A stretch of DNA of 24,429 bases from Acetobacteraceae bacterium (GCA_030039695.1 JASHVB010000578.1:1-24429); one strand, 5' to 3'; positions 1 through 8,237 are shown, counted from the stretch's first letter. Numbers and translations: made by a program. Notes: generated from the letters alone by a model not told the origin.

Positions 1-167
1 ATGCGAATCGACGAAGCTTTCAACAGAAGTTCGGCACGCGTATTCGGATCGTCCGGGTCGACCACCTTCTCTTCGAATTCGAGCCGCGCGATGCGGGCCA
101 GCAGGAAGCCGCGCAGCGACCAGGAGGAGTAGTTTTTGCTACTGATCAGAAGCGTGGCCACCGCCAT
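1..167 (-). CDS. Glutathione S-transferase family protein (partial, N-terminal 55 codons)
   Basis: The gene starts at the ATG complementary to 165-167 and runs off the left edge, so only the N-terminal thioredoxin-like part is present. It opens MAVATLLISSKNYSSWSLRG, and the KNYSSWSLR stretch is typical of the N-terminus of one bacterial GST subfamily, where the serine lies in the glutathione-binding site. A GGGAG Shine-Dalgarno sits about nine bases upstream of the ATG. The gene diverges from the PHB depolymerase gene across a short shared promoter region. The family transfers glutathione to electrophiles or reduces mixed disulfides in the cytoplasm; the substrate cannot be told. The family call is fairly secure, the exact subfamily less so. 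Confidence 0.8.
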   Translation of the reverse strand, partial: MAVATLLISSKNYSSWSLRGFLLARIARLEFEEKVVDPDDPNTRAELLLKASSIR

Positions 168-247
168 AGTTGCGTCTCCCGTCCTAAACCGCCATGCTGC
201 GCTGCAGCAACATACCGACGAACGATCCTGAGACGCAACGCGCGAGC

Positions 248-1468
248 ATGATGTATCACCTCTACCAGGCGCAGGCGGACACGCTCCTGCCGCTGCGCCG
301 GCTTGCGCGGTTCGGTGCCGCCATGCTGGACCAGATGGATTTCGGGCCCTACGCGCCGCCGTTGCTGCGCGAGCTGGGCGCCGGCTGGGAGATGTTCGCC
401 GAACTCGGGTTGACGCATCAGCGGCCGTCATTCGAGATCGATACGGTCGCACTCGGTGACCGGCAGGTGCAGGTCATCGAGGAAGCGGCGGACGACACGC
501 CGTTCGGCACGCTGCTGCATTTCCGCAAAGACAGTCCCGTGGTGCAGCCACGCGTGCTGCTGGTGGCGCCCATGTCCGGCCATTTCGCCACGTTGCTGCG
601 CCACACCGTCGAAGTGATGCTGCCGGAGCACGACATTTACATCACCGACTGGAAGAACGCACGTGACGTGCCTCGGGCAGCCGGCCGGTTCGGGCTGGAG
701 GCGTTCGTCGACCACCTGATCCGGTTCCTCGAAGTCATCGGGCCGGGCGCGCATATCGTCGCGGTGTGCCAGCCGGCCGTGCCGGCGCTGGCGGCGACCG
801 CAGTGATGGCAGAGACGGCAAATCCTGCGCTGCCCCGCAGCATGACGCTGATGGCGGGGCCGATCGACACGCGCGTCAATCCCACTCGTGTGAACGAACT
901 GGCACAGTCGCGACCGATCGAATGGTTCGAGAAACACCTGATCACTGCCGTGCCTTGGCGGTTCCATGGTGCGTGCAGGCGGGTCTATCCGGGGTTTCTG
1001 CAATTGGCGGCGTTTATCAGCATGAACCTGGACCGCCACGTGGCCGCGCATTTCAACCAGTTCCGCAATCTGGTCGGCGGCGACGAATCGAGCGCTCTGG
1101 CGCACCGGAAGTTCTACGGAGAATATGGTGCGGTGATGGACCTCCCGGCGGAGTTCTATCTGGAAACGGTGCAGCAGGTGTTCCAGGAACACCATCTGCC
1201 GCTGGGCCGGCTGATGTGGCACGGACAGCGCGTCCGGCCGGACGCAATTCGACGGACCGGGCTGCTGACGGTGGAAGGCGAGCGCGATGATATCTGCGCC
1301 ATCGGCCAAACGATGGCCGCGCTGGATCTATGTTCCGCAATTCGCGTCAACCTAAAACAGCACCACTTGCAGACCGCGGTGGGGCATTATGGCGTGTTCG
1401 CCGGCAAGCGCTGGGCGCGCGAAGTGTATCCACGCGTGCGCGAGATGATCCAGGTGATGAACGATTGA
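248..1468 (+). CDS. phaZ: Intracellular polyhydroxybutyrate depolymerase
   Basis: The 406-residue protein would hydrolyse native intracellular poly(3-hydroxybutyrate) granules to oligomers and monomers, mobilising stored carbon. It has the features of the PhaZ1-type intracellular depolymerases. The N-terminus MMYHLYQAQAD resembles theirs. A cysteine nucleophile lies in the VCQPAVP motif (about residue 174) instead of a serine lipase box. A late Asp in GERDDIC and a His in VGHYGVF would complete a Cys-Asp-His triad. There is no signal peptide, as expected for a cytoplasmic granule enzyme. An in-frame ATG at 194 would add 18 residues; I prefer 248 (or the adjacent ATG at 251) because it matches the family N-terminus. 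A hairpin follows 340 bases downstream. No PHA synthase or phasin gene is in the window. Confidence 0.88.
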   Translation: MMYHLYQAQADTLLPLRRLARFGAAMLDQMDFGPYAPPLLRELGAGWEMFAELGLTHQRPSFEIDTVALGDRQVQVIEEAADDTPFGTLLHFRKDSPVVQPRVLLVAPMSGHFATLLRHTVEVMLPEHDIYITDWKNARDVPRAAGRFGLEAFVDHLIRFLEVIGPGAHIVAVCQPAVPALAATAVMAETANPALPRSMTLMAGPIDTRVNPTRVNELAQSRPIEWFEKHLITAVPWRFHGACRRVYPGFLQLAAFISMNLDRHVAAHFNQFRNLVGGDESSALAHRKFYGEYGAVMDLPAEFYLETVQQVFQEHHLPLGRLMWHGQRVRPDAIRRTGLLTVEGERDDICAIGQTMAALDLCSAIRVNLKQHHLQTAVGHYGVFAGKRWAREVYPRVREMIQVMND

Positions 1469-1514
1469 TGCTGAGTCAACGTCGCGCAGAAATTCTGCGC
1501 TGGTTCGGGCGGGC

Positions 1515-1727
1515 ATGACATTACCTGCCGCAGTCGACTGGGAGATGGCACGGGCGTCCAGTCGCCGCCATCCGCGGCCGCCGACATTGATCGGCGGCGT
1601 GCAACAAACGGTCGACATCGCGCGCTCCATCGCACGCGGTGGGCCTTTGCTGCGCGTCAGGATGCCCACTGGTTCGTCCAGAAGATGCGGATTCTTCCAA
1701 CGGCGTCGGTCTCACCTGTCCGGGTGA
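1515..1727 (+). pseudogene. Possible relic of an ABC-transporter ATPase gene
   Basis: The translated stretch LIGGVQQTVDIARSIARGG, followed shortly by PTGSS, is laid out like the LSGGQQQRVAIARALAR ... DEPTGSLD signature and Walker B region of ABC ATPases. The fragment has no Walker A, no Asp-Glu of Walker B and no downstream H-loop. It is 70 codons long and ends at an in-frame stop. If related, it is a decayed fragment. Chance resemblance in arginine- and alanine-rich GC-rich DNA is a real alternative. Confidence 0.2.
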
Positions 1728-1807
1728 GCCGGGCTTCTCGGTAGGCAAGCTGTGGGAGCATGCGTTGCAAGCCCGCGAAGCCGCTTGAACAGTCGCTGCA
1801 GATTGAA

Positions 1808-1834
1808 CGGTCACGGCGGTCGGGCGTGACCGCC
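1808..1834. terminator. Hairpin between convergent phaZ and amidohydrolase genes
   Basis: CGGTCACG at 1808-1815 pairs with CGTGACCG at 1825-1832 around a nine-base loop. An alternative fold pairs GGCGGTC (1815-1821) with GACCGCC (1828-1834). The position just beyond the stop of the minus-strand amidohydrolase gene and downstream of phaZ fits a bidirectional terminator. No strong T-tract follows on either strand, so intrinsic termination is only a guess. Confidence 0.35.
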
Positions 1835-1856
1835 CGCCGATCACGATGCTTTCTGT

Positions 1857-3062
1857 TTAGGCCCCCAACCGCTGATGCGCCGGCACGTCCAGCTTGAAGA
1901 ACCGCGCCGCATTAAGCCCGAGAATCTTCGCTCGTGCTGCATCGGGCAATTGCGGCATGGTGCGCTCGATTGCCTCCGCTGAGTGGGGCCACGTCCCCTC
2001 ATGGTGCGGATAGTCGTTCGCCCACATGAAGTTCCCGGTCAGCCTGTAAGGTTCAGCCAATGCCAAGCCCGCCGGATCTTCCTGGAACGTCGCGAACCCG
2101 TGCGCGCGGTAATAATCCGAAGGCAGGCCCTGAAGCTTCGGGCGCACCCACATGTGGTGCTTGCGATACGCCTCGTCCATCGCATCGAGCAGCCACGGCA
2201 CCCAGCCGATACCTGCTTCCACCGTGGCAAACCGCAACCGCTTGAACCGCTCCAGCACGCCTGACGCGCACAGGTTCGCCACCGGCTCGATGGTCGGCGA
2301 CAGCGAGTGCGTCACGTAATTGATCACCGCCCCGCCATTGCCGCGCGCTGCGCGCGGGTCGCGCCCGGTCGAGACATGGAACGTGATCGGCAGATCACAT
2401 TCCTCGATCAGCGCCCACATACGGTCGAAATGCGGCAGATTGTAATTGACGTGATCGACATCGTGCCCGCCCCAGACTGGCTTGCAGGGCAGGGTCAGCG
2501 CGCGATAGCCGAGCTTGGCGACGCGTTCGATCTCCGCCACCGTGCCGTTCAGGTCGCCGGGCGCGAGTGCCGCCACCGGCAGCATCGCATCGGGATACGG
2601 CCCGAACACGTCCCACGCCCAGTCGTTCCACACCTTGCACATTTCCAACGAGAACGTGGGATCGGGCGTGGCCCACATCGCAAGGCCTTTGTTGGGGAAG
2701 ATGATTTCCACGTCGATCCCATCGCCGCGGTTGTCAATGACGCGCTGCGCCGGATCGGCACCGGCCTGGGCCCGGCGCCAGTCCTCGCCCTCGAAGCTCA
2801 TCACTCGCACACGGTCCGGACGGTAGCCTTCGCAGTAGCGCCACTGCACGCCCTTCTCGTCGGTGACGATGCGCGGGGCGCGCTCGCGATATTGCGGCGG
2901 CAGGCGCTTCGCCCACAGATCGGCGGGTTCGTTGGCGTGGCTGTCGGTGGAGACCATGAAGTATTTCTTCGGATCGCCCGCATGTGCCGTATGGGTCCAG
3001 CCGCTATGGCCGGGTGTTTCCAGGCGCCACAGATTCGGGGCGTTGATGGCGGCGTCATTCAT
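1857..3062 (-). CDS. Amidohydrolase family protein (amidohydrolase 2 / ACMSD-like)
   Basis: This 401-residue protein belongs to the metal-dependent TIM-barrel amidohydrolase-2 family, which includes decarboxylases such as ACMSD and various hydrolases. Visible elements are an early D-S-H (residues 40-42, in place of the usual H-x-H), TFHVSTG in the middle as a metal-binding His region, and NDYPHHEGTWPHS near residues 349-361 with the late metal-site Asp350. The start at 3062 is chosen because a strong GGAGGGA Shine-Dalgarno lies seven bases before it. The same frame stays open 112 codons further upstream, but that part is antisense to glcD. The gene diverges from glcD with a 117-bp spacer. The substrate is unknown, and membership of a shared pathway with glcDEF is not shown. 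Confidence 0.82.
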   Translation of the reverse strand: MNDAAINAPNLWRLETPGHSGWTHTAHAGDPKKYFMVSTDSHANEPADLWAKRLPPQYRERAPRIVTDEKGVQWRYCEGYRPDRVRVMSFEGEDWRRAQAGADPAQRVIDNRGDGIDVEIIFPNKGLAMWATPDPTFSLEMCKVWNDWAWDVFGPYPDAMLPVAALAPGDLNGTVAEIERVAKLGYRALTLPCKPVWGGHDVDHVNYNLPHFDRMWALIEECDLPITFHVSTGRDPRAARGNGGAVINYVTHSLSPTIEPVANLCASGVLERFKRLRFATVEAGIGWVPWLLDAMDEAYRKHHMWVRPKLQGLPSDYYRAHGFATFQEDPAGLALAEPYRLTGNFMWANDYPHHEGTWPHSAEAIERTMPQLPDAARAKILGLNAARFFKLDVPAHQRLGA

Positions 3063-3085
3063 CGCAATCCCTCCGGTTACCCTTT

Positions 3086-3101
3086 GGTAGGCGATTCTAC
3101 C
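3086..3101. promoter_or_regulatory. Small dyad in the amidohydrolase/glcD divergent spacer
   Basis: GGTAG at 3086-3090 and CTACC at 3097-3101 form a perfect five-base inverted repeat around a six-base spacer. It lies centrally between the divergent starts, where an operator would be expected. The arms are short and no regulator gene is adjacent, so this is only a candidate site. Confidence 0.22.
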
Positions 3102-3179
3102 TGCAAGGTGCCGTGCGTCAATCGCTGTGCGCTTGCTCCGGTCCCACCCAGTCGCCATGTTGCGCGACGGAGGTCTGCC

Positions 3180-4616
3180 ATGATCCAGCTTCCGGAACCC
3201 AAGCGGGACGTGCTTGCGCGTCGCGATGCCATCATTGCCGGCCTGCGTCCGCTGCTCGCCGAGGACGCAGTGATTGCCGAGCCGCTGCGCATGAAGCCTT
3301 ACGAAACTGACGGGCTCCCCGCCTACCGCCAGCTTCCGCTCGCGGTCGTGCTGCCGCAGACAACCGAACAAGTCGCAGCCGTCATGCGCTTCTGCCATCA
3401 GAACGGCGTGCGCGTGGTGCCGCGCGGCGCGGGCACGTCGCTGTCAGGCGGCGCGCTGCCACTGGCCGATGCGGTCGTCGTCGGGCTGATGCGGATGAAC
3501 CGCATCCTCGAGGTCGACTACGAGGACCGCTTCGCGGTAGTACAGGCAGGCGTCACCAATATCGGTATCACCAACGCTGTTGCCGAGCATGGCTTTTTCT
3601 ACGCGCCCGATCCGTCGAGCCAGCTCGCTTGCATGATCGGCGGTAACGTCAACATGAACTCCGGCGGTGCGCACTGCCTGAAATACGGTGTCACCGCCAA
3701 CAACCTGCTCGGACTGAAGATTGTCACGGTTGAAGGCGACATCGTCGAGATCGGCGGGGGCCATCTCGACGCGGCCGGCTACGATTGGCTCGGGCTGCTG
3801 ACCGGGAGCGAGGGTCAGCTCGCGCTGATCACCGAAGTCACCGTTCGTATCCTGCGTGCGCCGGAAGGCGCGCGGGCGATGTTGGCAGCATTCCGCTCGA
3901 ATGAGATCGCCGGCGCGTGTGTGGCCGACATCATGGCCTCCGGCGTCATCCCCGTCGCACTGGAATTCATGGACAAGCCGGCGATTCATGCCTGCGAGGC
4001 GTTCGCGCACGCCGGCTATCCGCTCGACGCCGAGGCGATGCTGATCATCGAAGTCGAAGGCAGCGAGGACGAGCAGGACCAACTGTTGGCGCGGATCCGC
4101 GGGATCTGCAACCGCCATGATCCGATCAGCATGAAGGTATCGCAGTCGGCTGCGGAATCGCTGGCGATCTGGAAGGGCCGCAAGGGCGCCTTCGGTGCGA
4201 TCGGCCGCATCAGCCCGGATTATCTGTGCATGGACGGCGTCATCCCCACCTCGAAGCTGCCGGACGTGCTACGGCGCATCGGTGAAATGTCGGAAGCCTA
4301 CGGGCTGAAGGTCGCCAACATTTTCCATGCGGGCGACGGCAATCTGCATCCGTTGATCATGTTCGACGCGAACGACCCGGACAGTTTCCAACGCGCCGAA
4401 CATTTCGGCGCCGACGTGCTGAAGCTCTGTGTCGAAGTCGGCGGCTGCCTGACCGGCGAGCATGGTGTCGGCGTAGAGAAACGTGAGTTGATGCCGGTGC
4501 AGTTCGAAGCGCACGAACTGGACCATCAGCGGCGGATCAAGACGGCATTCGATCCGGGCTGGCTGCTTAACCCGCACAAGGTATTTCCACTGCAGGCAGG
4601 CGCAAGTGCTGCCTGA
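3180..4616 (+). CDS. glcD: Glycolate oxidase FAD-binding subunit GlcD
   Basis: The 478-residue protein is the catalytic flavoprotein subunit of glycolate oxidase, which oxidises glycolate to glyoxylate (related enzymes use D-lactate) and passes electrons through GlcE/GlcF to the respiratory chain. The FAD-binding PCMH/FAD_binding_4 domain is clear: PRGAGTSLSGGA at residues 81-92 and IGGNVNMNSGG further on. The C-terminal FAD-oxidase domain has HAGDGNLHP (near residue 383) and TGEHGVGVEKREL (near 426), both hallmark motifs. The ATG at 3180 is preceded by GGAGG and gives the usual length. The next genes are glcE and glcF, which separates this from a lone D-lactate dehydrogenase. A repeat-bearing 114-bp spacer separates it from glcE. 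Confidence 0.92.
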   Translation: MIQLPEPKRDVLARRDAIIAGLRPLLAEDAVIAEPLRMKPYETDGLPAYRQLPLAVVLPQTTEQVAAVMRFCHQNGVRVVPRGAGTSLSGGALPLADAVVVGLMRMNRILEVDYEDRFAVVQAGVTNIGITNAVAEHGFFYAPDPSSQLACMIGGNVNMNSGGAHCLKYGVTANNLLGLKIVTVEGDIVEIGGGHLDAAGYDWLGLLTGSEGQLALITEVTVRILRAPEGARAMLAAFRSNEIAGACVADIMASGVIPVALEFMDKPAIHACEAFAHAGYPLDAEAMLIIEVEGSEDEQDQLLARIRGICNRHDPISMKVSQSAAESLAIWKGRKGAFGAIGRISPDYLCMDGVIPTSKLPDVLRRIGEMSEAYGLKVANIFHAGDGNLHPLIMFDANDPDSFQRAEHFGADVLKLCVEVGGCLTGEHGVGVEKRELMPVQFEAHELDHQRRIKTAFDPGWLLNPHKVFPLQAGASAA

Positions 4617-4637
4617 CCCTGGCATTGAGAGCCGCAA

Positions 4638-4711
4638 GGCGGTCCCCGGACTTGCCCCGGGAAAGCGATCGCCCGATAGAATCGCCTCGTCGCTTCACGC
4701 CCCGCGATGAC
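4638..4711. repeat. Intergenic palindromic repeat, copy A (glcD-glcE spacer)
   Basis: The spacer carries the near-palindrome CCCCGGACTTGCCCCGGG at 4644-4661. The complement of 4696-4711 reads GTCATCGCGGGGCGTG. Both words recur in other gene-free spacers of this window (near 10553, 19086, 21515 and 24157), which marks a dispersed REP-like family. Placed inside an operon, it could form mRNA structure between glcD and glcE. Confidence 0.55.
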
Positions 4712-4730
4712 AGCCGGTGGCTGACGGTGC

Positions 4731-5939
4731 ATGGGCCACACTCGGGCACCACCGCAAGAATCAGCCCTCGCAGCCGCCGTCTTGGATGCGGCCCAGGCCG
4801 CCGAGCCGGTGCTCGTGTGTGGCAACGGAACCAAGCTCGGCATGCTGCGTCCGGTTCAGGCGGCGCGCAGCATCTCCGCGCGCGATCTCACCGGCATCAC
4901 GCTATACGCGCCGAAGGAACTCGTCATCACCGCGCGCGCTGGCACGCCGGTCGCTGACCTGGAAGCCACGCTGGCAGATCAAGGCCAGCGCCTGATTTCG
5001 GAGCCACCCGATCTCTCGGATCTACTGCGCTCGCCCAGCCGGCCGCAGACGATCGGCGGTATTGTCGCGACCAATCTGTCGGGACCACGGCGTATCGCCT
5101 GGGGAGCCACGCGCGATCATGTTCTGGGCTTGCGCGCCGTCACTGGCTGGGGCCAGGTCATCCACTCCGGCGGACGGGTGCTGAAGAATGTGACCGGGCT
5201 CGATCTGTGCAAGCTGCTCTCGGGCAGTCACGGCACGCTTGGCATCATCACTGAGGTAACGCTCAAAGTGCTGCCGGCACCTGAAGCGAGCGGCACGCTT
5301 GTGCTGCCTGGCCTCGACCCGACCACCGGTGTGGCGGCACTGTCGGCCGGGCTTGGCTCGCCATTCGGTGTCTCGGCCGCCGCCTGGCTGCCGCGCGAAG
5401 GCGCCGCGCGTGTGCCCGAACTCGCGGCTTTTGATCGCTCCGTGGCGCTACTGCGCATTGAGGACTTTGCCCGCTCGGTTGCGTACCGCACTGAGAAATT
5501 GCGCGGCACTCTGGCATTCCCGCAGGCGGAGATCCTCGACGATTCAGGCTCACGCTCGGTCTGGCATGCAGTGCGCGACGCGGTTCCGCTGATTGCCAAA
5601 ACGGATGATGCCGTGTGGCGCGTTTCGGTTCGCCCCTCGGCCGGACCGCAAGTGCTGGACGCCGCGGGCCACGCCGGTCTGCACGGCTACCTGGACTGGG
5701 GTGGCGGCCTGGTCTGGCTTGCCGGCCCGGCCGAAACCGCGGCGCATGACGCAGTCGAGGCCGCGGCGCGCGCTGCGCAGGGTACCTGGATGCTGCTGCG
5801 CGCGCCCGACGCGTTGCGGGCCGCGGTGCACGTGGTGCCGCCCGAGCCGCCGCCGCTCGCCGTTATCGCTCGTCGGGTGAAGGCCGCGCTCGATCCGCGC
5901 GGTGTGCTCAATCCCGGCCGCATCTACGCAGGACTTTGA
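4731..5939 (+). CDS. glcE: Glycolate oxidase subunit GlcE (FAD-binding)
   Basis: The 402-residue protein is the second flavin-domain subunit of glycolate oxidase. The family hallmark is visible around residues 100-180: RPQTIGGIVATNLSGPRRI, then WGATRDHVLGLRAV, GGRVLKNVTGLDLCKLLSGS and HGTLGIITEVTLKVLP. The C-terminus FNPGRIY-like is represented by RGVLNPGRIYAGL. An in-frame stop at 4722-4724 makes the ATG at 4731 the first possible start, so the N-terminus is short of any long extension. It follows glcD after a repeat-containing spacer and ends six bases before the start of the small membrane protein gene. Identification is secure from sequence plus context. Confidence 0.9.
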   Translation: MGHTRAPPQESALAAAVLDAAQAAEPVLVCGNGTKLGMLRPVQAARSISARDLTGITLYAPKELVITARAGTPVADLEATLADQGQRLISEPPDLSDLLRSPSRPQTIGGIVATNLSGPRRIAWGATRDHVLGLRAVTGWGQVIHSGGRVLKNVTGLDLCKLLSGSHGTLGIITEVTLKVLPAPEASGTLVLPGLDPTTGVAALSAGLGSPFGVSAAAWLPREGAARVPELAAFDRSVALLRIEDFARSVAYRTEKLRGTLAFPQAEILDDSGSRSVWHAVRDAVPLIAKTDDAVWRVSVRPSAGPQVLDAAGHAGLHGYLDWGGGLVWLAGPAETAAHDAVEAAARAAQGTWMLLRAPDALRAAVHVVPPEPPPLAVIARRVKAALDPRGVLNPGRIYAGL

Positions 5940-5945
5940 TCGTCT

Positions 5946-6218
5946 ATGGCCCCGCCACCGCTGCTCATTCTGCCCATCCTGGCAATATTTATCCTGGACT
6001 TCTGGCAATACGACCGCATCGTTGACGTGCGGCGGCCACGCAACGCCCGCGCTGGAGTAATGACGGTTGCGACCATCGGTGCCTTTGGCGGCCCGCTCCA
6101 TCTCCATTATCGCCGGCGCGACTGGCGGGTATCGTGGGGCATGGTCTGCCTTCCCGTCGCCTCGTTCGCCGGCGCATATCACCTGCTGCGGCGCGTCGCG
6201 TCGGGCGGAGCGCGCTGA
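5946..6218 (+). CDS. Small membrane protein between glcE and glcF, function unknown
   Basis: This 90-codon gene fills the space between glcE and glcF exactly: it starts six bases after the glcE stop and stops three bases before the glcF ATG. Its codons show the strong G/C third-position preference of its neighbours, so I take it as real. It has one hydrophobic segment near the N-terminus (about residues 4-20, LLILPILAIFILDFW) and a weaker one near 67-82, separated by a basic central part. I do not recognise a family. The context suggests a possible membrane anchor or assembly aid for the glycolate oxidase complex, which is an inference only. Confidence 0.65.
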   Translation: MAPPPLLILPILAIFILDFWQYDRIVDVRRPRNARAGVMTVATIGAFGGPLHLHYRRRDWRVSWGMVCLPVASFAGAYHLLRRVASGGAR

Positions 6219-6221
6219 TCC

Positions 6222-7523
6222 ATGCAGACGAATTTCACCGCCGAACAACTGCGAGATCCGGACACCGCCACGTCCAATCAGGTGTTGCGCACCTGCGTGC
6301 ATTGCGGATTCTGCACCGCCACCTGCCCGACTTTCCTGTTGCTCGGCGACGAGCTCGATAGCCCGCGCGGCCGCATCTACCTCATCAAGGACATGTTGGA
6401 GGCCGGCCGCCCGGCGACCGAACCCGTGGTGCGCCATGTCGATCGCTGCTTGTCCTGCCTATCGTGCATGACAACCTGTCCGTCCGGCGTGCATTACATG
6501 CACCTGGTCGACCACGCGCGCACCTACATCGAGCGCACCTATCGGCGTCCCTGGCATGAAAGTCTGTTGCGCAGGGTTCTGGGCGCGACACTGCCGCGCC
6601 CAGGTTTGTTCCGTCTGACGCTGCTGGGTGCTTTGTTCGTGCGGCCCTTCGCACGGCTGGTGCCCGGGCGCAGCATGTTGGCACAACGCGTTCGCGCCAT
6701 GATGCGCCTTGCACCGTCACGCCTGCCGTCGCCCGGGATCACCGAGCGGCCGCGCGTCCATCCGGCGAATGGGCCGCGCCGCGCGCGCGTCGCGCTGCTC
6801 GCCGGCTGCGCCCAGCAGGTGCTGGCGCCGGAGATTAACGCCGCCACGATCCGCCTGTTGAACAGGCTCGGCGTGGAAGTGGTCGTGCATCCCAACTGCG
6901 GCTGCTGCGGCGCACTGAACCACCATATGGGCCAGCACGCCGCCGCAATCCGGCTCGCGCGGTCAAACATCGAGGCCTGGAGTCAAGACGTGCTCGACGC
7001 GGTGGTGATCAATGCATCGGGGTGCGGAACCGTGGTGAAGGATTACGGCTTCATGTTCCGTTCTGAGCCTGAACCGTGGCAAGCGCGCGCCGCGAAAGTA
7101 ACGGCGCTGGCCTGTGACATCAGCGAGTTCCTCACCCGCATCGGCTATGCGCCGACACGTGAGGCACCCGACCTAACCGTCGCCTATCACGCGGCATGCA
7201 GCCTGCAGCATGGCCAAAGCATCCGCGACGAACCAAAGGCATTGCTGCGGCAAGCCGGCTTCATCCTGGTTGAGCCTGTTGAGCCGCATATCTGCTGCGG
7301 CTCGGCTGGTACCTACAACTTGTTACAGCCAGCAATTGCGGAAAGGCTCCGCGCGCGCAAGCTGCACAATCTGCACGCGACGCGGCCGGACCTGATCGCC
7401 GCGGGAAATATCGGGTGCATGACGCAACTTTCGGGCGGAGGACTGCCCGTGGTACACACGGTCGAACTGCTGGATTGGATGGCGGGCGGGCCACGACCGG
7501 CCGCGCTCGCCACACGCGGTTAA
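6222..7523 (+). CDS. glcF: Glycolate oxidase iron-sulfur subunit GlcF
   Basis: The 433-residue protein is the iron-sulfur subunit that carries electrons from the GlcD/GlcE flavins. Two ferredoxin-type [4Fe-4S] motifs are present: CVHCGFCTATCP (C25, C28, C31, C35) and CLSCLSCMTTCP (C76, C79, C82, C86). Two cysteine-rich CCG domains follow, with NCGCCGALNHHMGQH near residue 227 and HICCGSAGTYNLL near 356. This layout is the full GlcF pattern. The stop codon overlaps a possible ATG of the downstream TPR gene (TAATG), so the two may be co-translated. Confidence 0.92.
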   Translation: MQTNFTAEQLRDPDTATSNQVLRTCVHCGFCTATCPTFLLLGDELDSPRGRIYLIKDMLEAGRPATEPVVRHVDRCLSCLSCMTTCPSGVHYMHLVDHARTYIERTYRRPWHESLLRRVLGATLPRPGLFRLTLLGALFVRPFARLVPGRSMLAQRVRAMMRLAPSRLPSPGITERPRVHPANGPRRARVALLAGCAQQVLAPEINAATIRLLNRLGVEVVVHPNCGCCGALNHHMGQHAAAIRLARSNIEAWSQDVLDAVVINASGCGTVVKDYGFMFRSEPEPWQARAAKVTALACDISEFLTRIGYAPTREAPDLTVAYHAACSLQHGQSIRDEPKALLRQAGFILVEPVEPHICCGSAGTYNLLQPAIAERLRARKLHNLHATRPDLIAAGNIGCMTQLSGGGLPVVHTVELLDWMAGGPRPAALATRG

Positions 7524-7561
7524 TGCTTGCCCGCGGGGCCGACACGGCGCGACGATACCGC

Positions 7562-8116
7562 ATGCCACGCGTCGCCCTGATCCTCGCGCTTTGTGTGCTG
7601 CCCGCCCTGGCGCACGCGCAGACTCCTGCCGAGCGCCGTGCCGCCGTCAACAGATTTCTCGACGCCCTGAAGGCCGCGCCGAATGCCGAGGCCGCCGGCG
7701 CGCTGGAGCTGCAAATCCAGCGGCTGTGGTTGAATGAAAGCACGCCGACGGTGACGCTGTTGATGATGCGTGGCCTGAACGAGTTGAAGGCAGACGCCAA
7801 CAGTGACGCAATCGAGGATTTCGGTGACGCGATCACGCTGGATCCGACACTGGCGGAAGCGTACCTGCAACGTGCCATCGCACGTTACCAGGCAGGTGAC
7901 ACGGACGGGGCGATCAATGACATCGAAGCGACGTTGAAGCAGGATCCGCGGCACTTCACCGCGTTTGCGACACTGTCACGGATTGCGGAAGGGCGTAAGG
8001 ACTGGAAGGGCGCCTACGCGGCCTGGCAGCAGTTCATGCAACTCGATCCGAAGGCGGAAGGCGGCGAAGACCGGCTGAAGGAGCTGAAACGCAAGGCGTT
8101 CGGCGAGGAGACGTGA
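7562..8116 (+). CDS. Secreted TPR-repeat protein
   Basis: The 184-residue protein has a typical signal peptide (RVALILALCVLPALAHA, cleavage predicted near A19-Q20) and then tetratricopeptide-like repeats. These include AIEDFGDAITLDPTLAEAYLQ, the following RAIARYQAGDTDGAINDIEATL with KQDPRHFTAFATL, and a last WKGAYAAWQQFMQLDP. It is therefore probably a periplasmic protein-protein interaction protein of unknown partner. An alternative in-frame ATG at 7523 overlaps the glcF stop and would lengthen the n-region by 13 residues. I chose 7562 because it gives a normal signal peptide, although coupling to glcF makes 7523 possible. Convergent with the lipoprotein gene downstream. Confidence 0.8.
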   Translation: MPRVALILALCVLPALAHAQTPAERRAAVNRFLDALKAAPNAEAAGALELQIQRLWLNESTPTVTLLMMRGLNELKADANSDAIEDFGDAITLDPTLAEAYLQRAIARYQAGDTDGAINDIEATLKQDPRHFTAFATLSRIAEGRKDWKGAYAAWQQFMQLDPKAEGGEDRLKELKRKAFGEET

Positions 8117-8208
8117 ATCGGGCTGCCGATTCCCCCTTCCCGTAACGAACGGCATTCGCGGAAGGACGCGTGCTTTGCGGGACGTTTGTGTTGGGGCCTT
8201 TCCCCCCG

Positions 8209-8225
8209 CCTCCCTCACCGGGAGG
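8209..8225. terminator. Hairpin between convergent TPR and lipoprotein genes
   Basis: CCTCCC at 8209-8214 pairs with GGGAGG at 8220-8225 around a five-base loop, in the short spacer between two convergent genes. A GGGG/CCCC pair immediately upstream (8194-8207) could add structure. No clear T-run follows on either strand. Termination is plausible by position only. Confidence 0.3.
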
Positions 8226-8237
8226 GGAGTACTTCGA

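Larger units (their letters stand above)
1469..1856. other. Gap between phaZ and the amidohydrolase gene: no intact gene
   Basis: These 388 bases lie between convergent genes. No frame has both a good start and a recognisable full-length product. A forward frame at 1515-1727 contains a stretch resembling the ABC-transporter signature region, listed separately as a possible relic. A second forward frame ending at the TGA at 1786-1788 finishes with GFSVGKLWEHALQAREAA, which looks gene-like, but I do not recognise it. A GC-rich hairpin sits at 1808-1834. Confidence 0.6.

Noticed and set aside
428..1309. A long minus-strand frame opposite phaZ
   Set aside because: It is a shadow of the phaZ codons with an Arg/His-rich product and no recognisable domain.
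2307..3179. A 291-codon N-terminal extension of GlcD in the same open frame
   Set aside because: It is antisense to the amidohydrolase gene. The GlcD family N-terminus begins at the ATG at 3180, which has a GGAGG site.
3444..4118. A 224-codon minus-strand frame opposite glcD
   Set aside because: It mirrors the GlcD coding frame and its product resembles no protein family.
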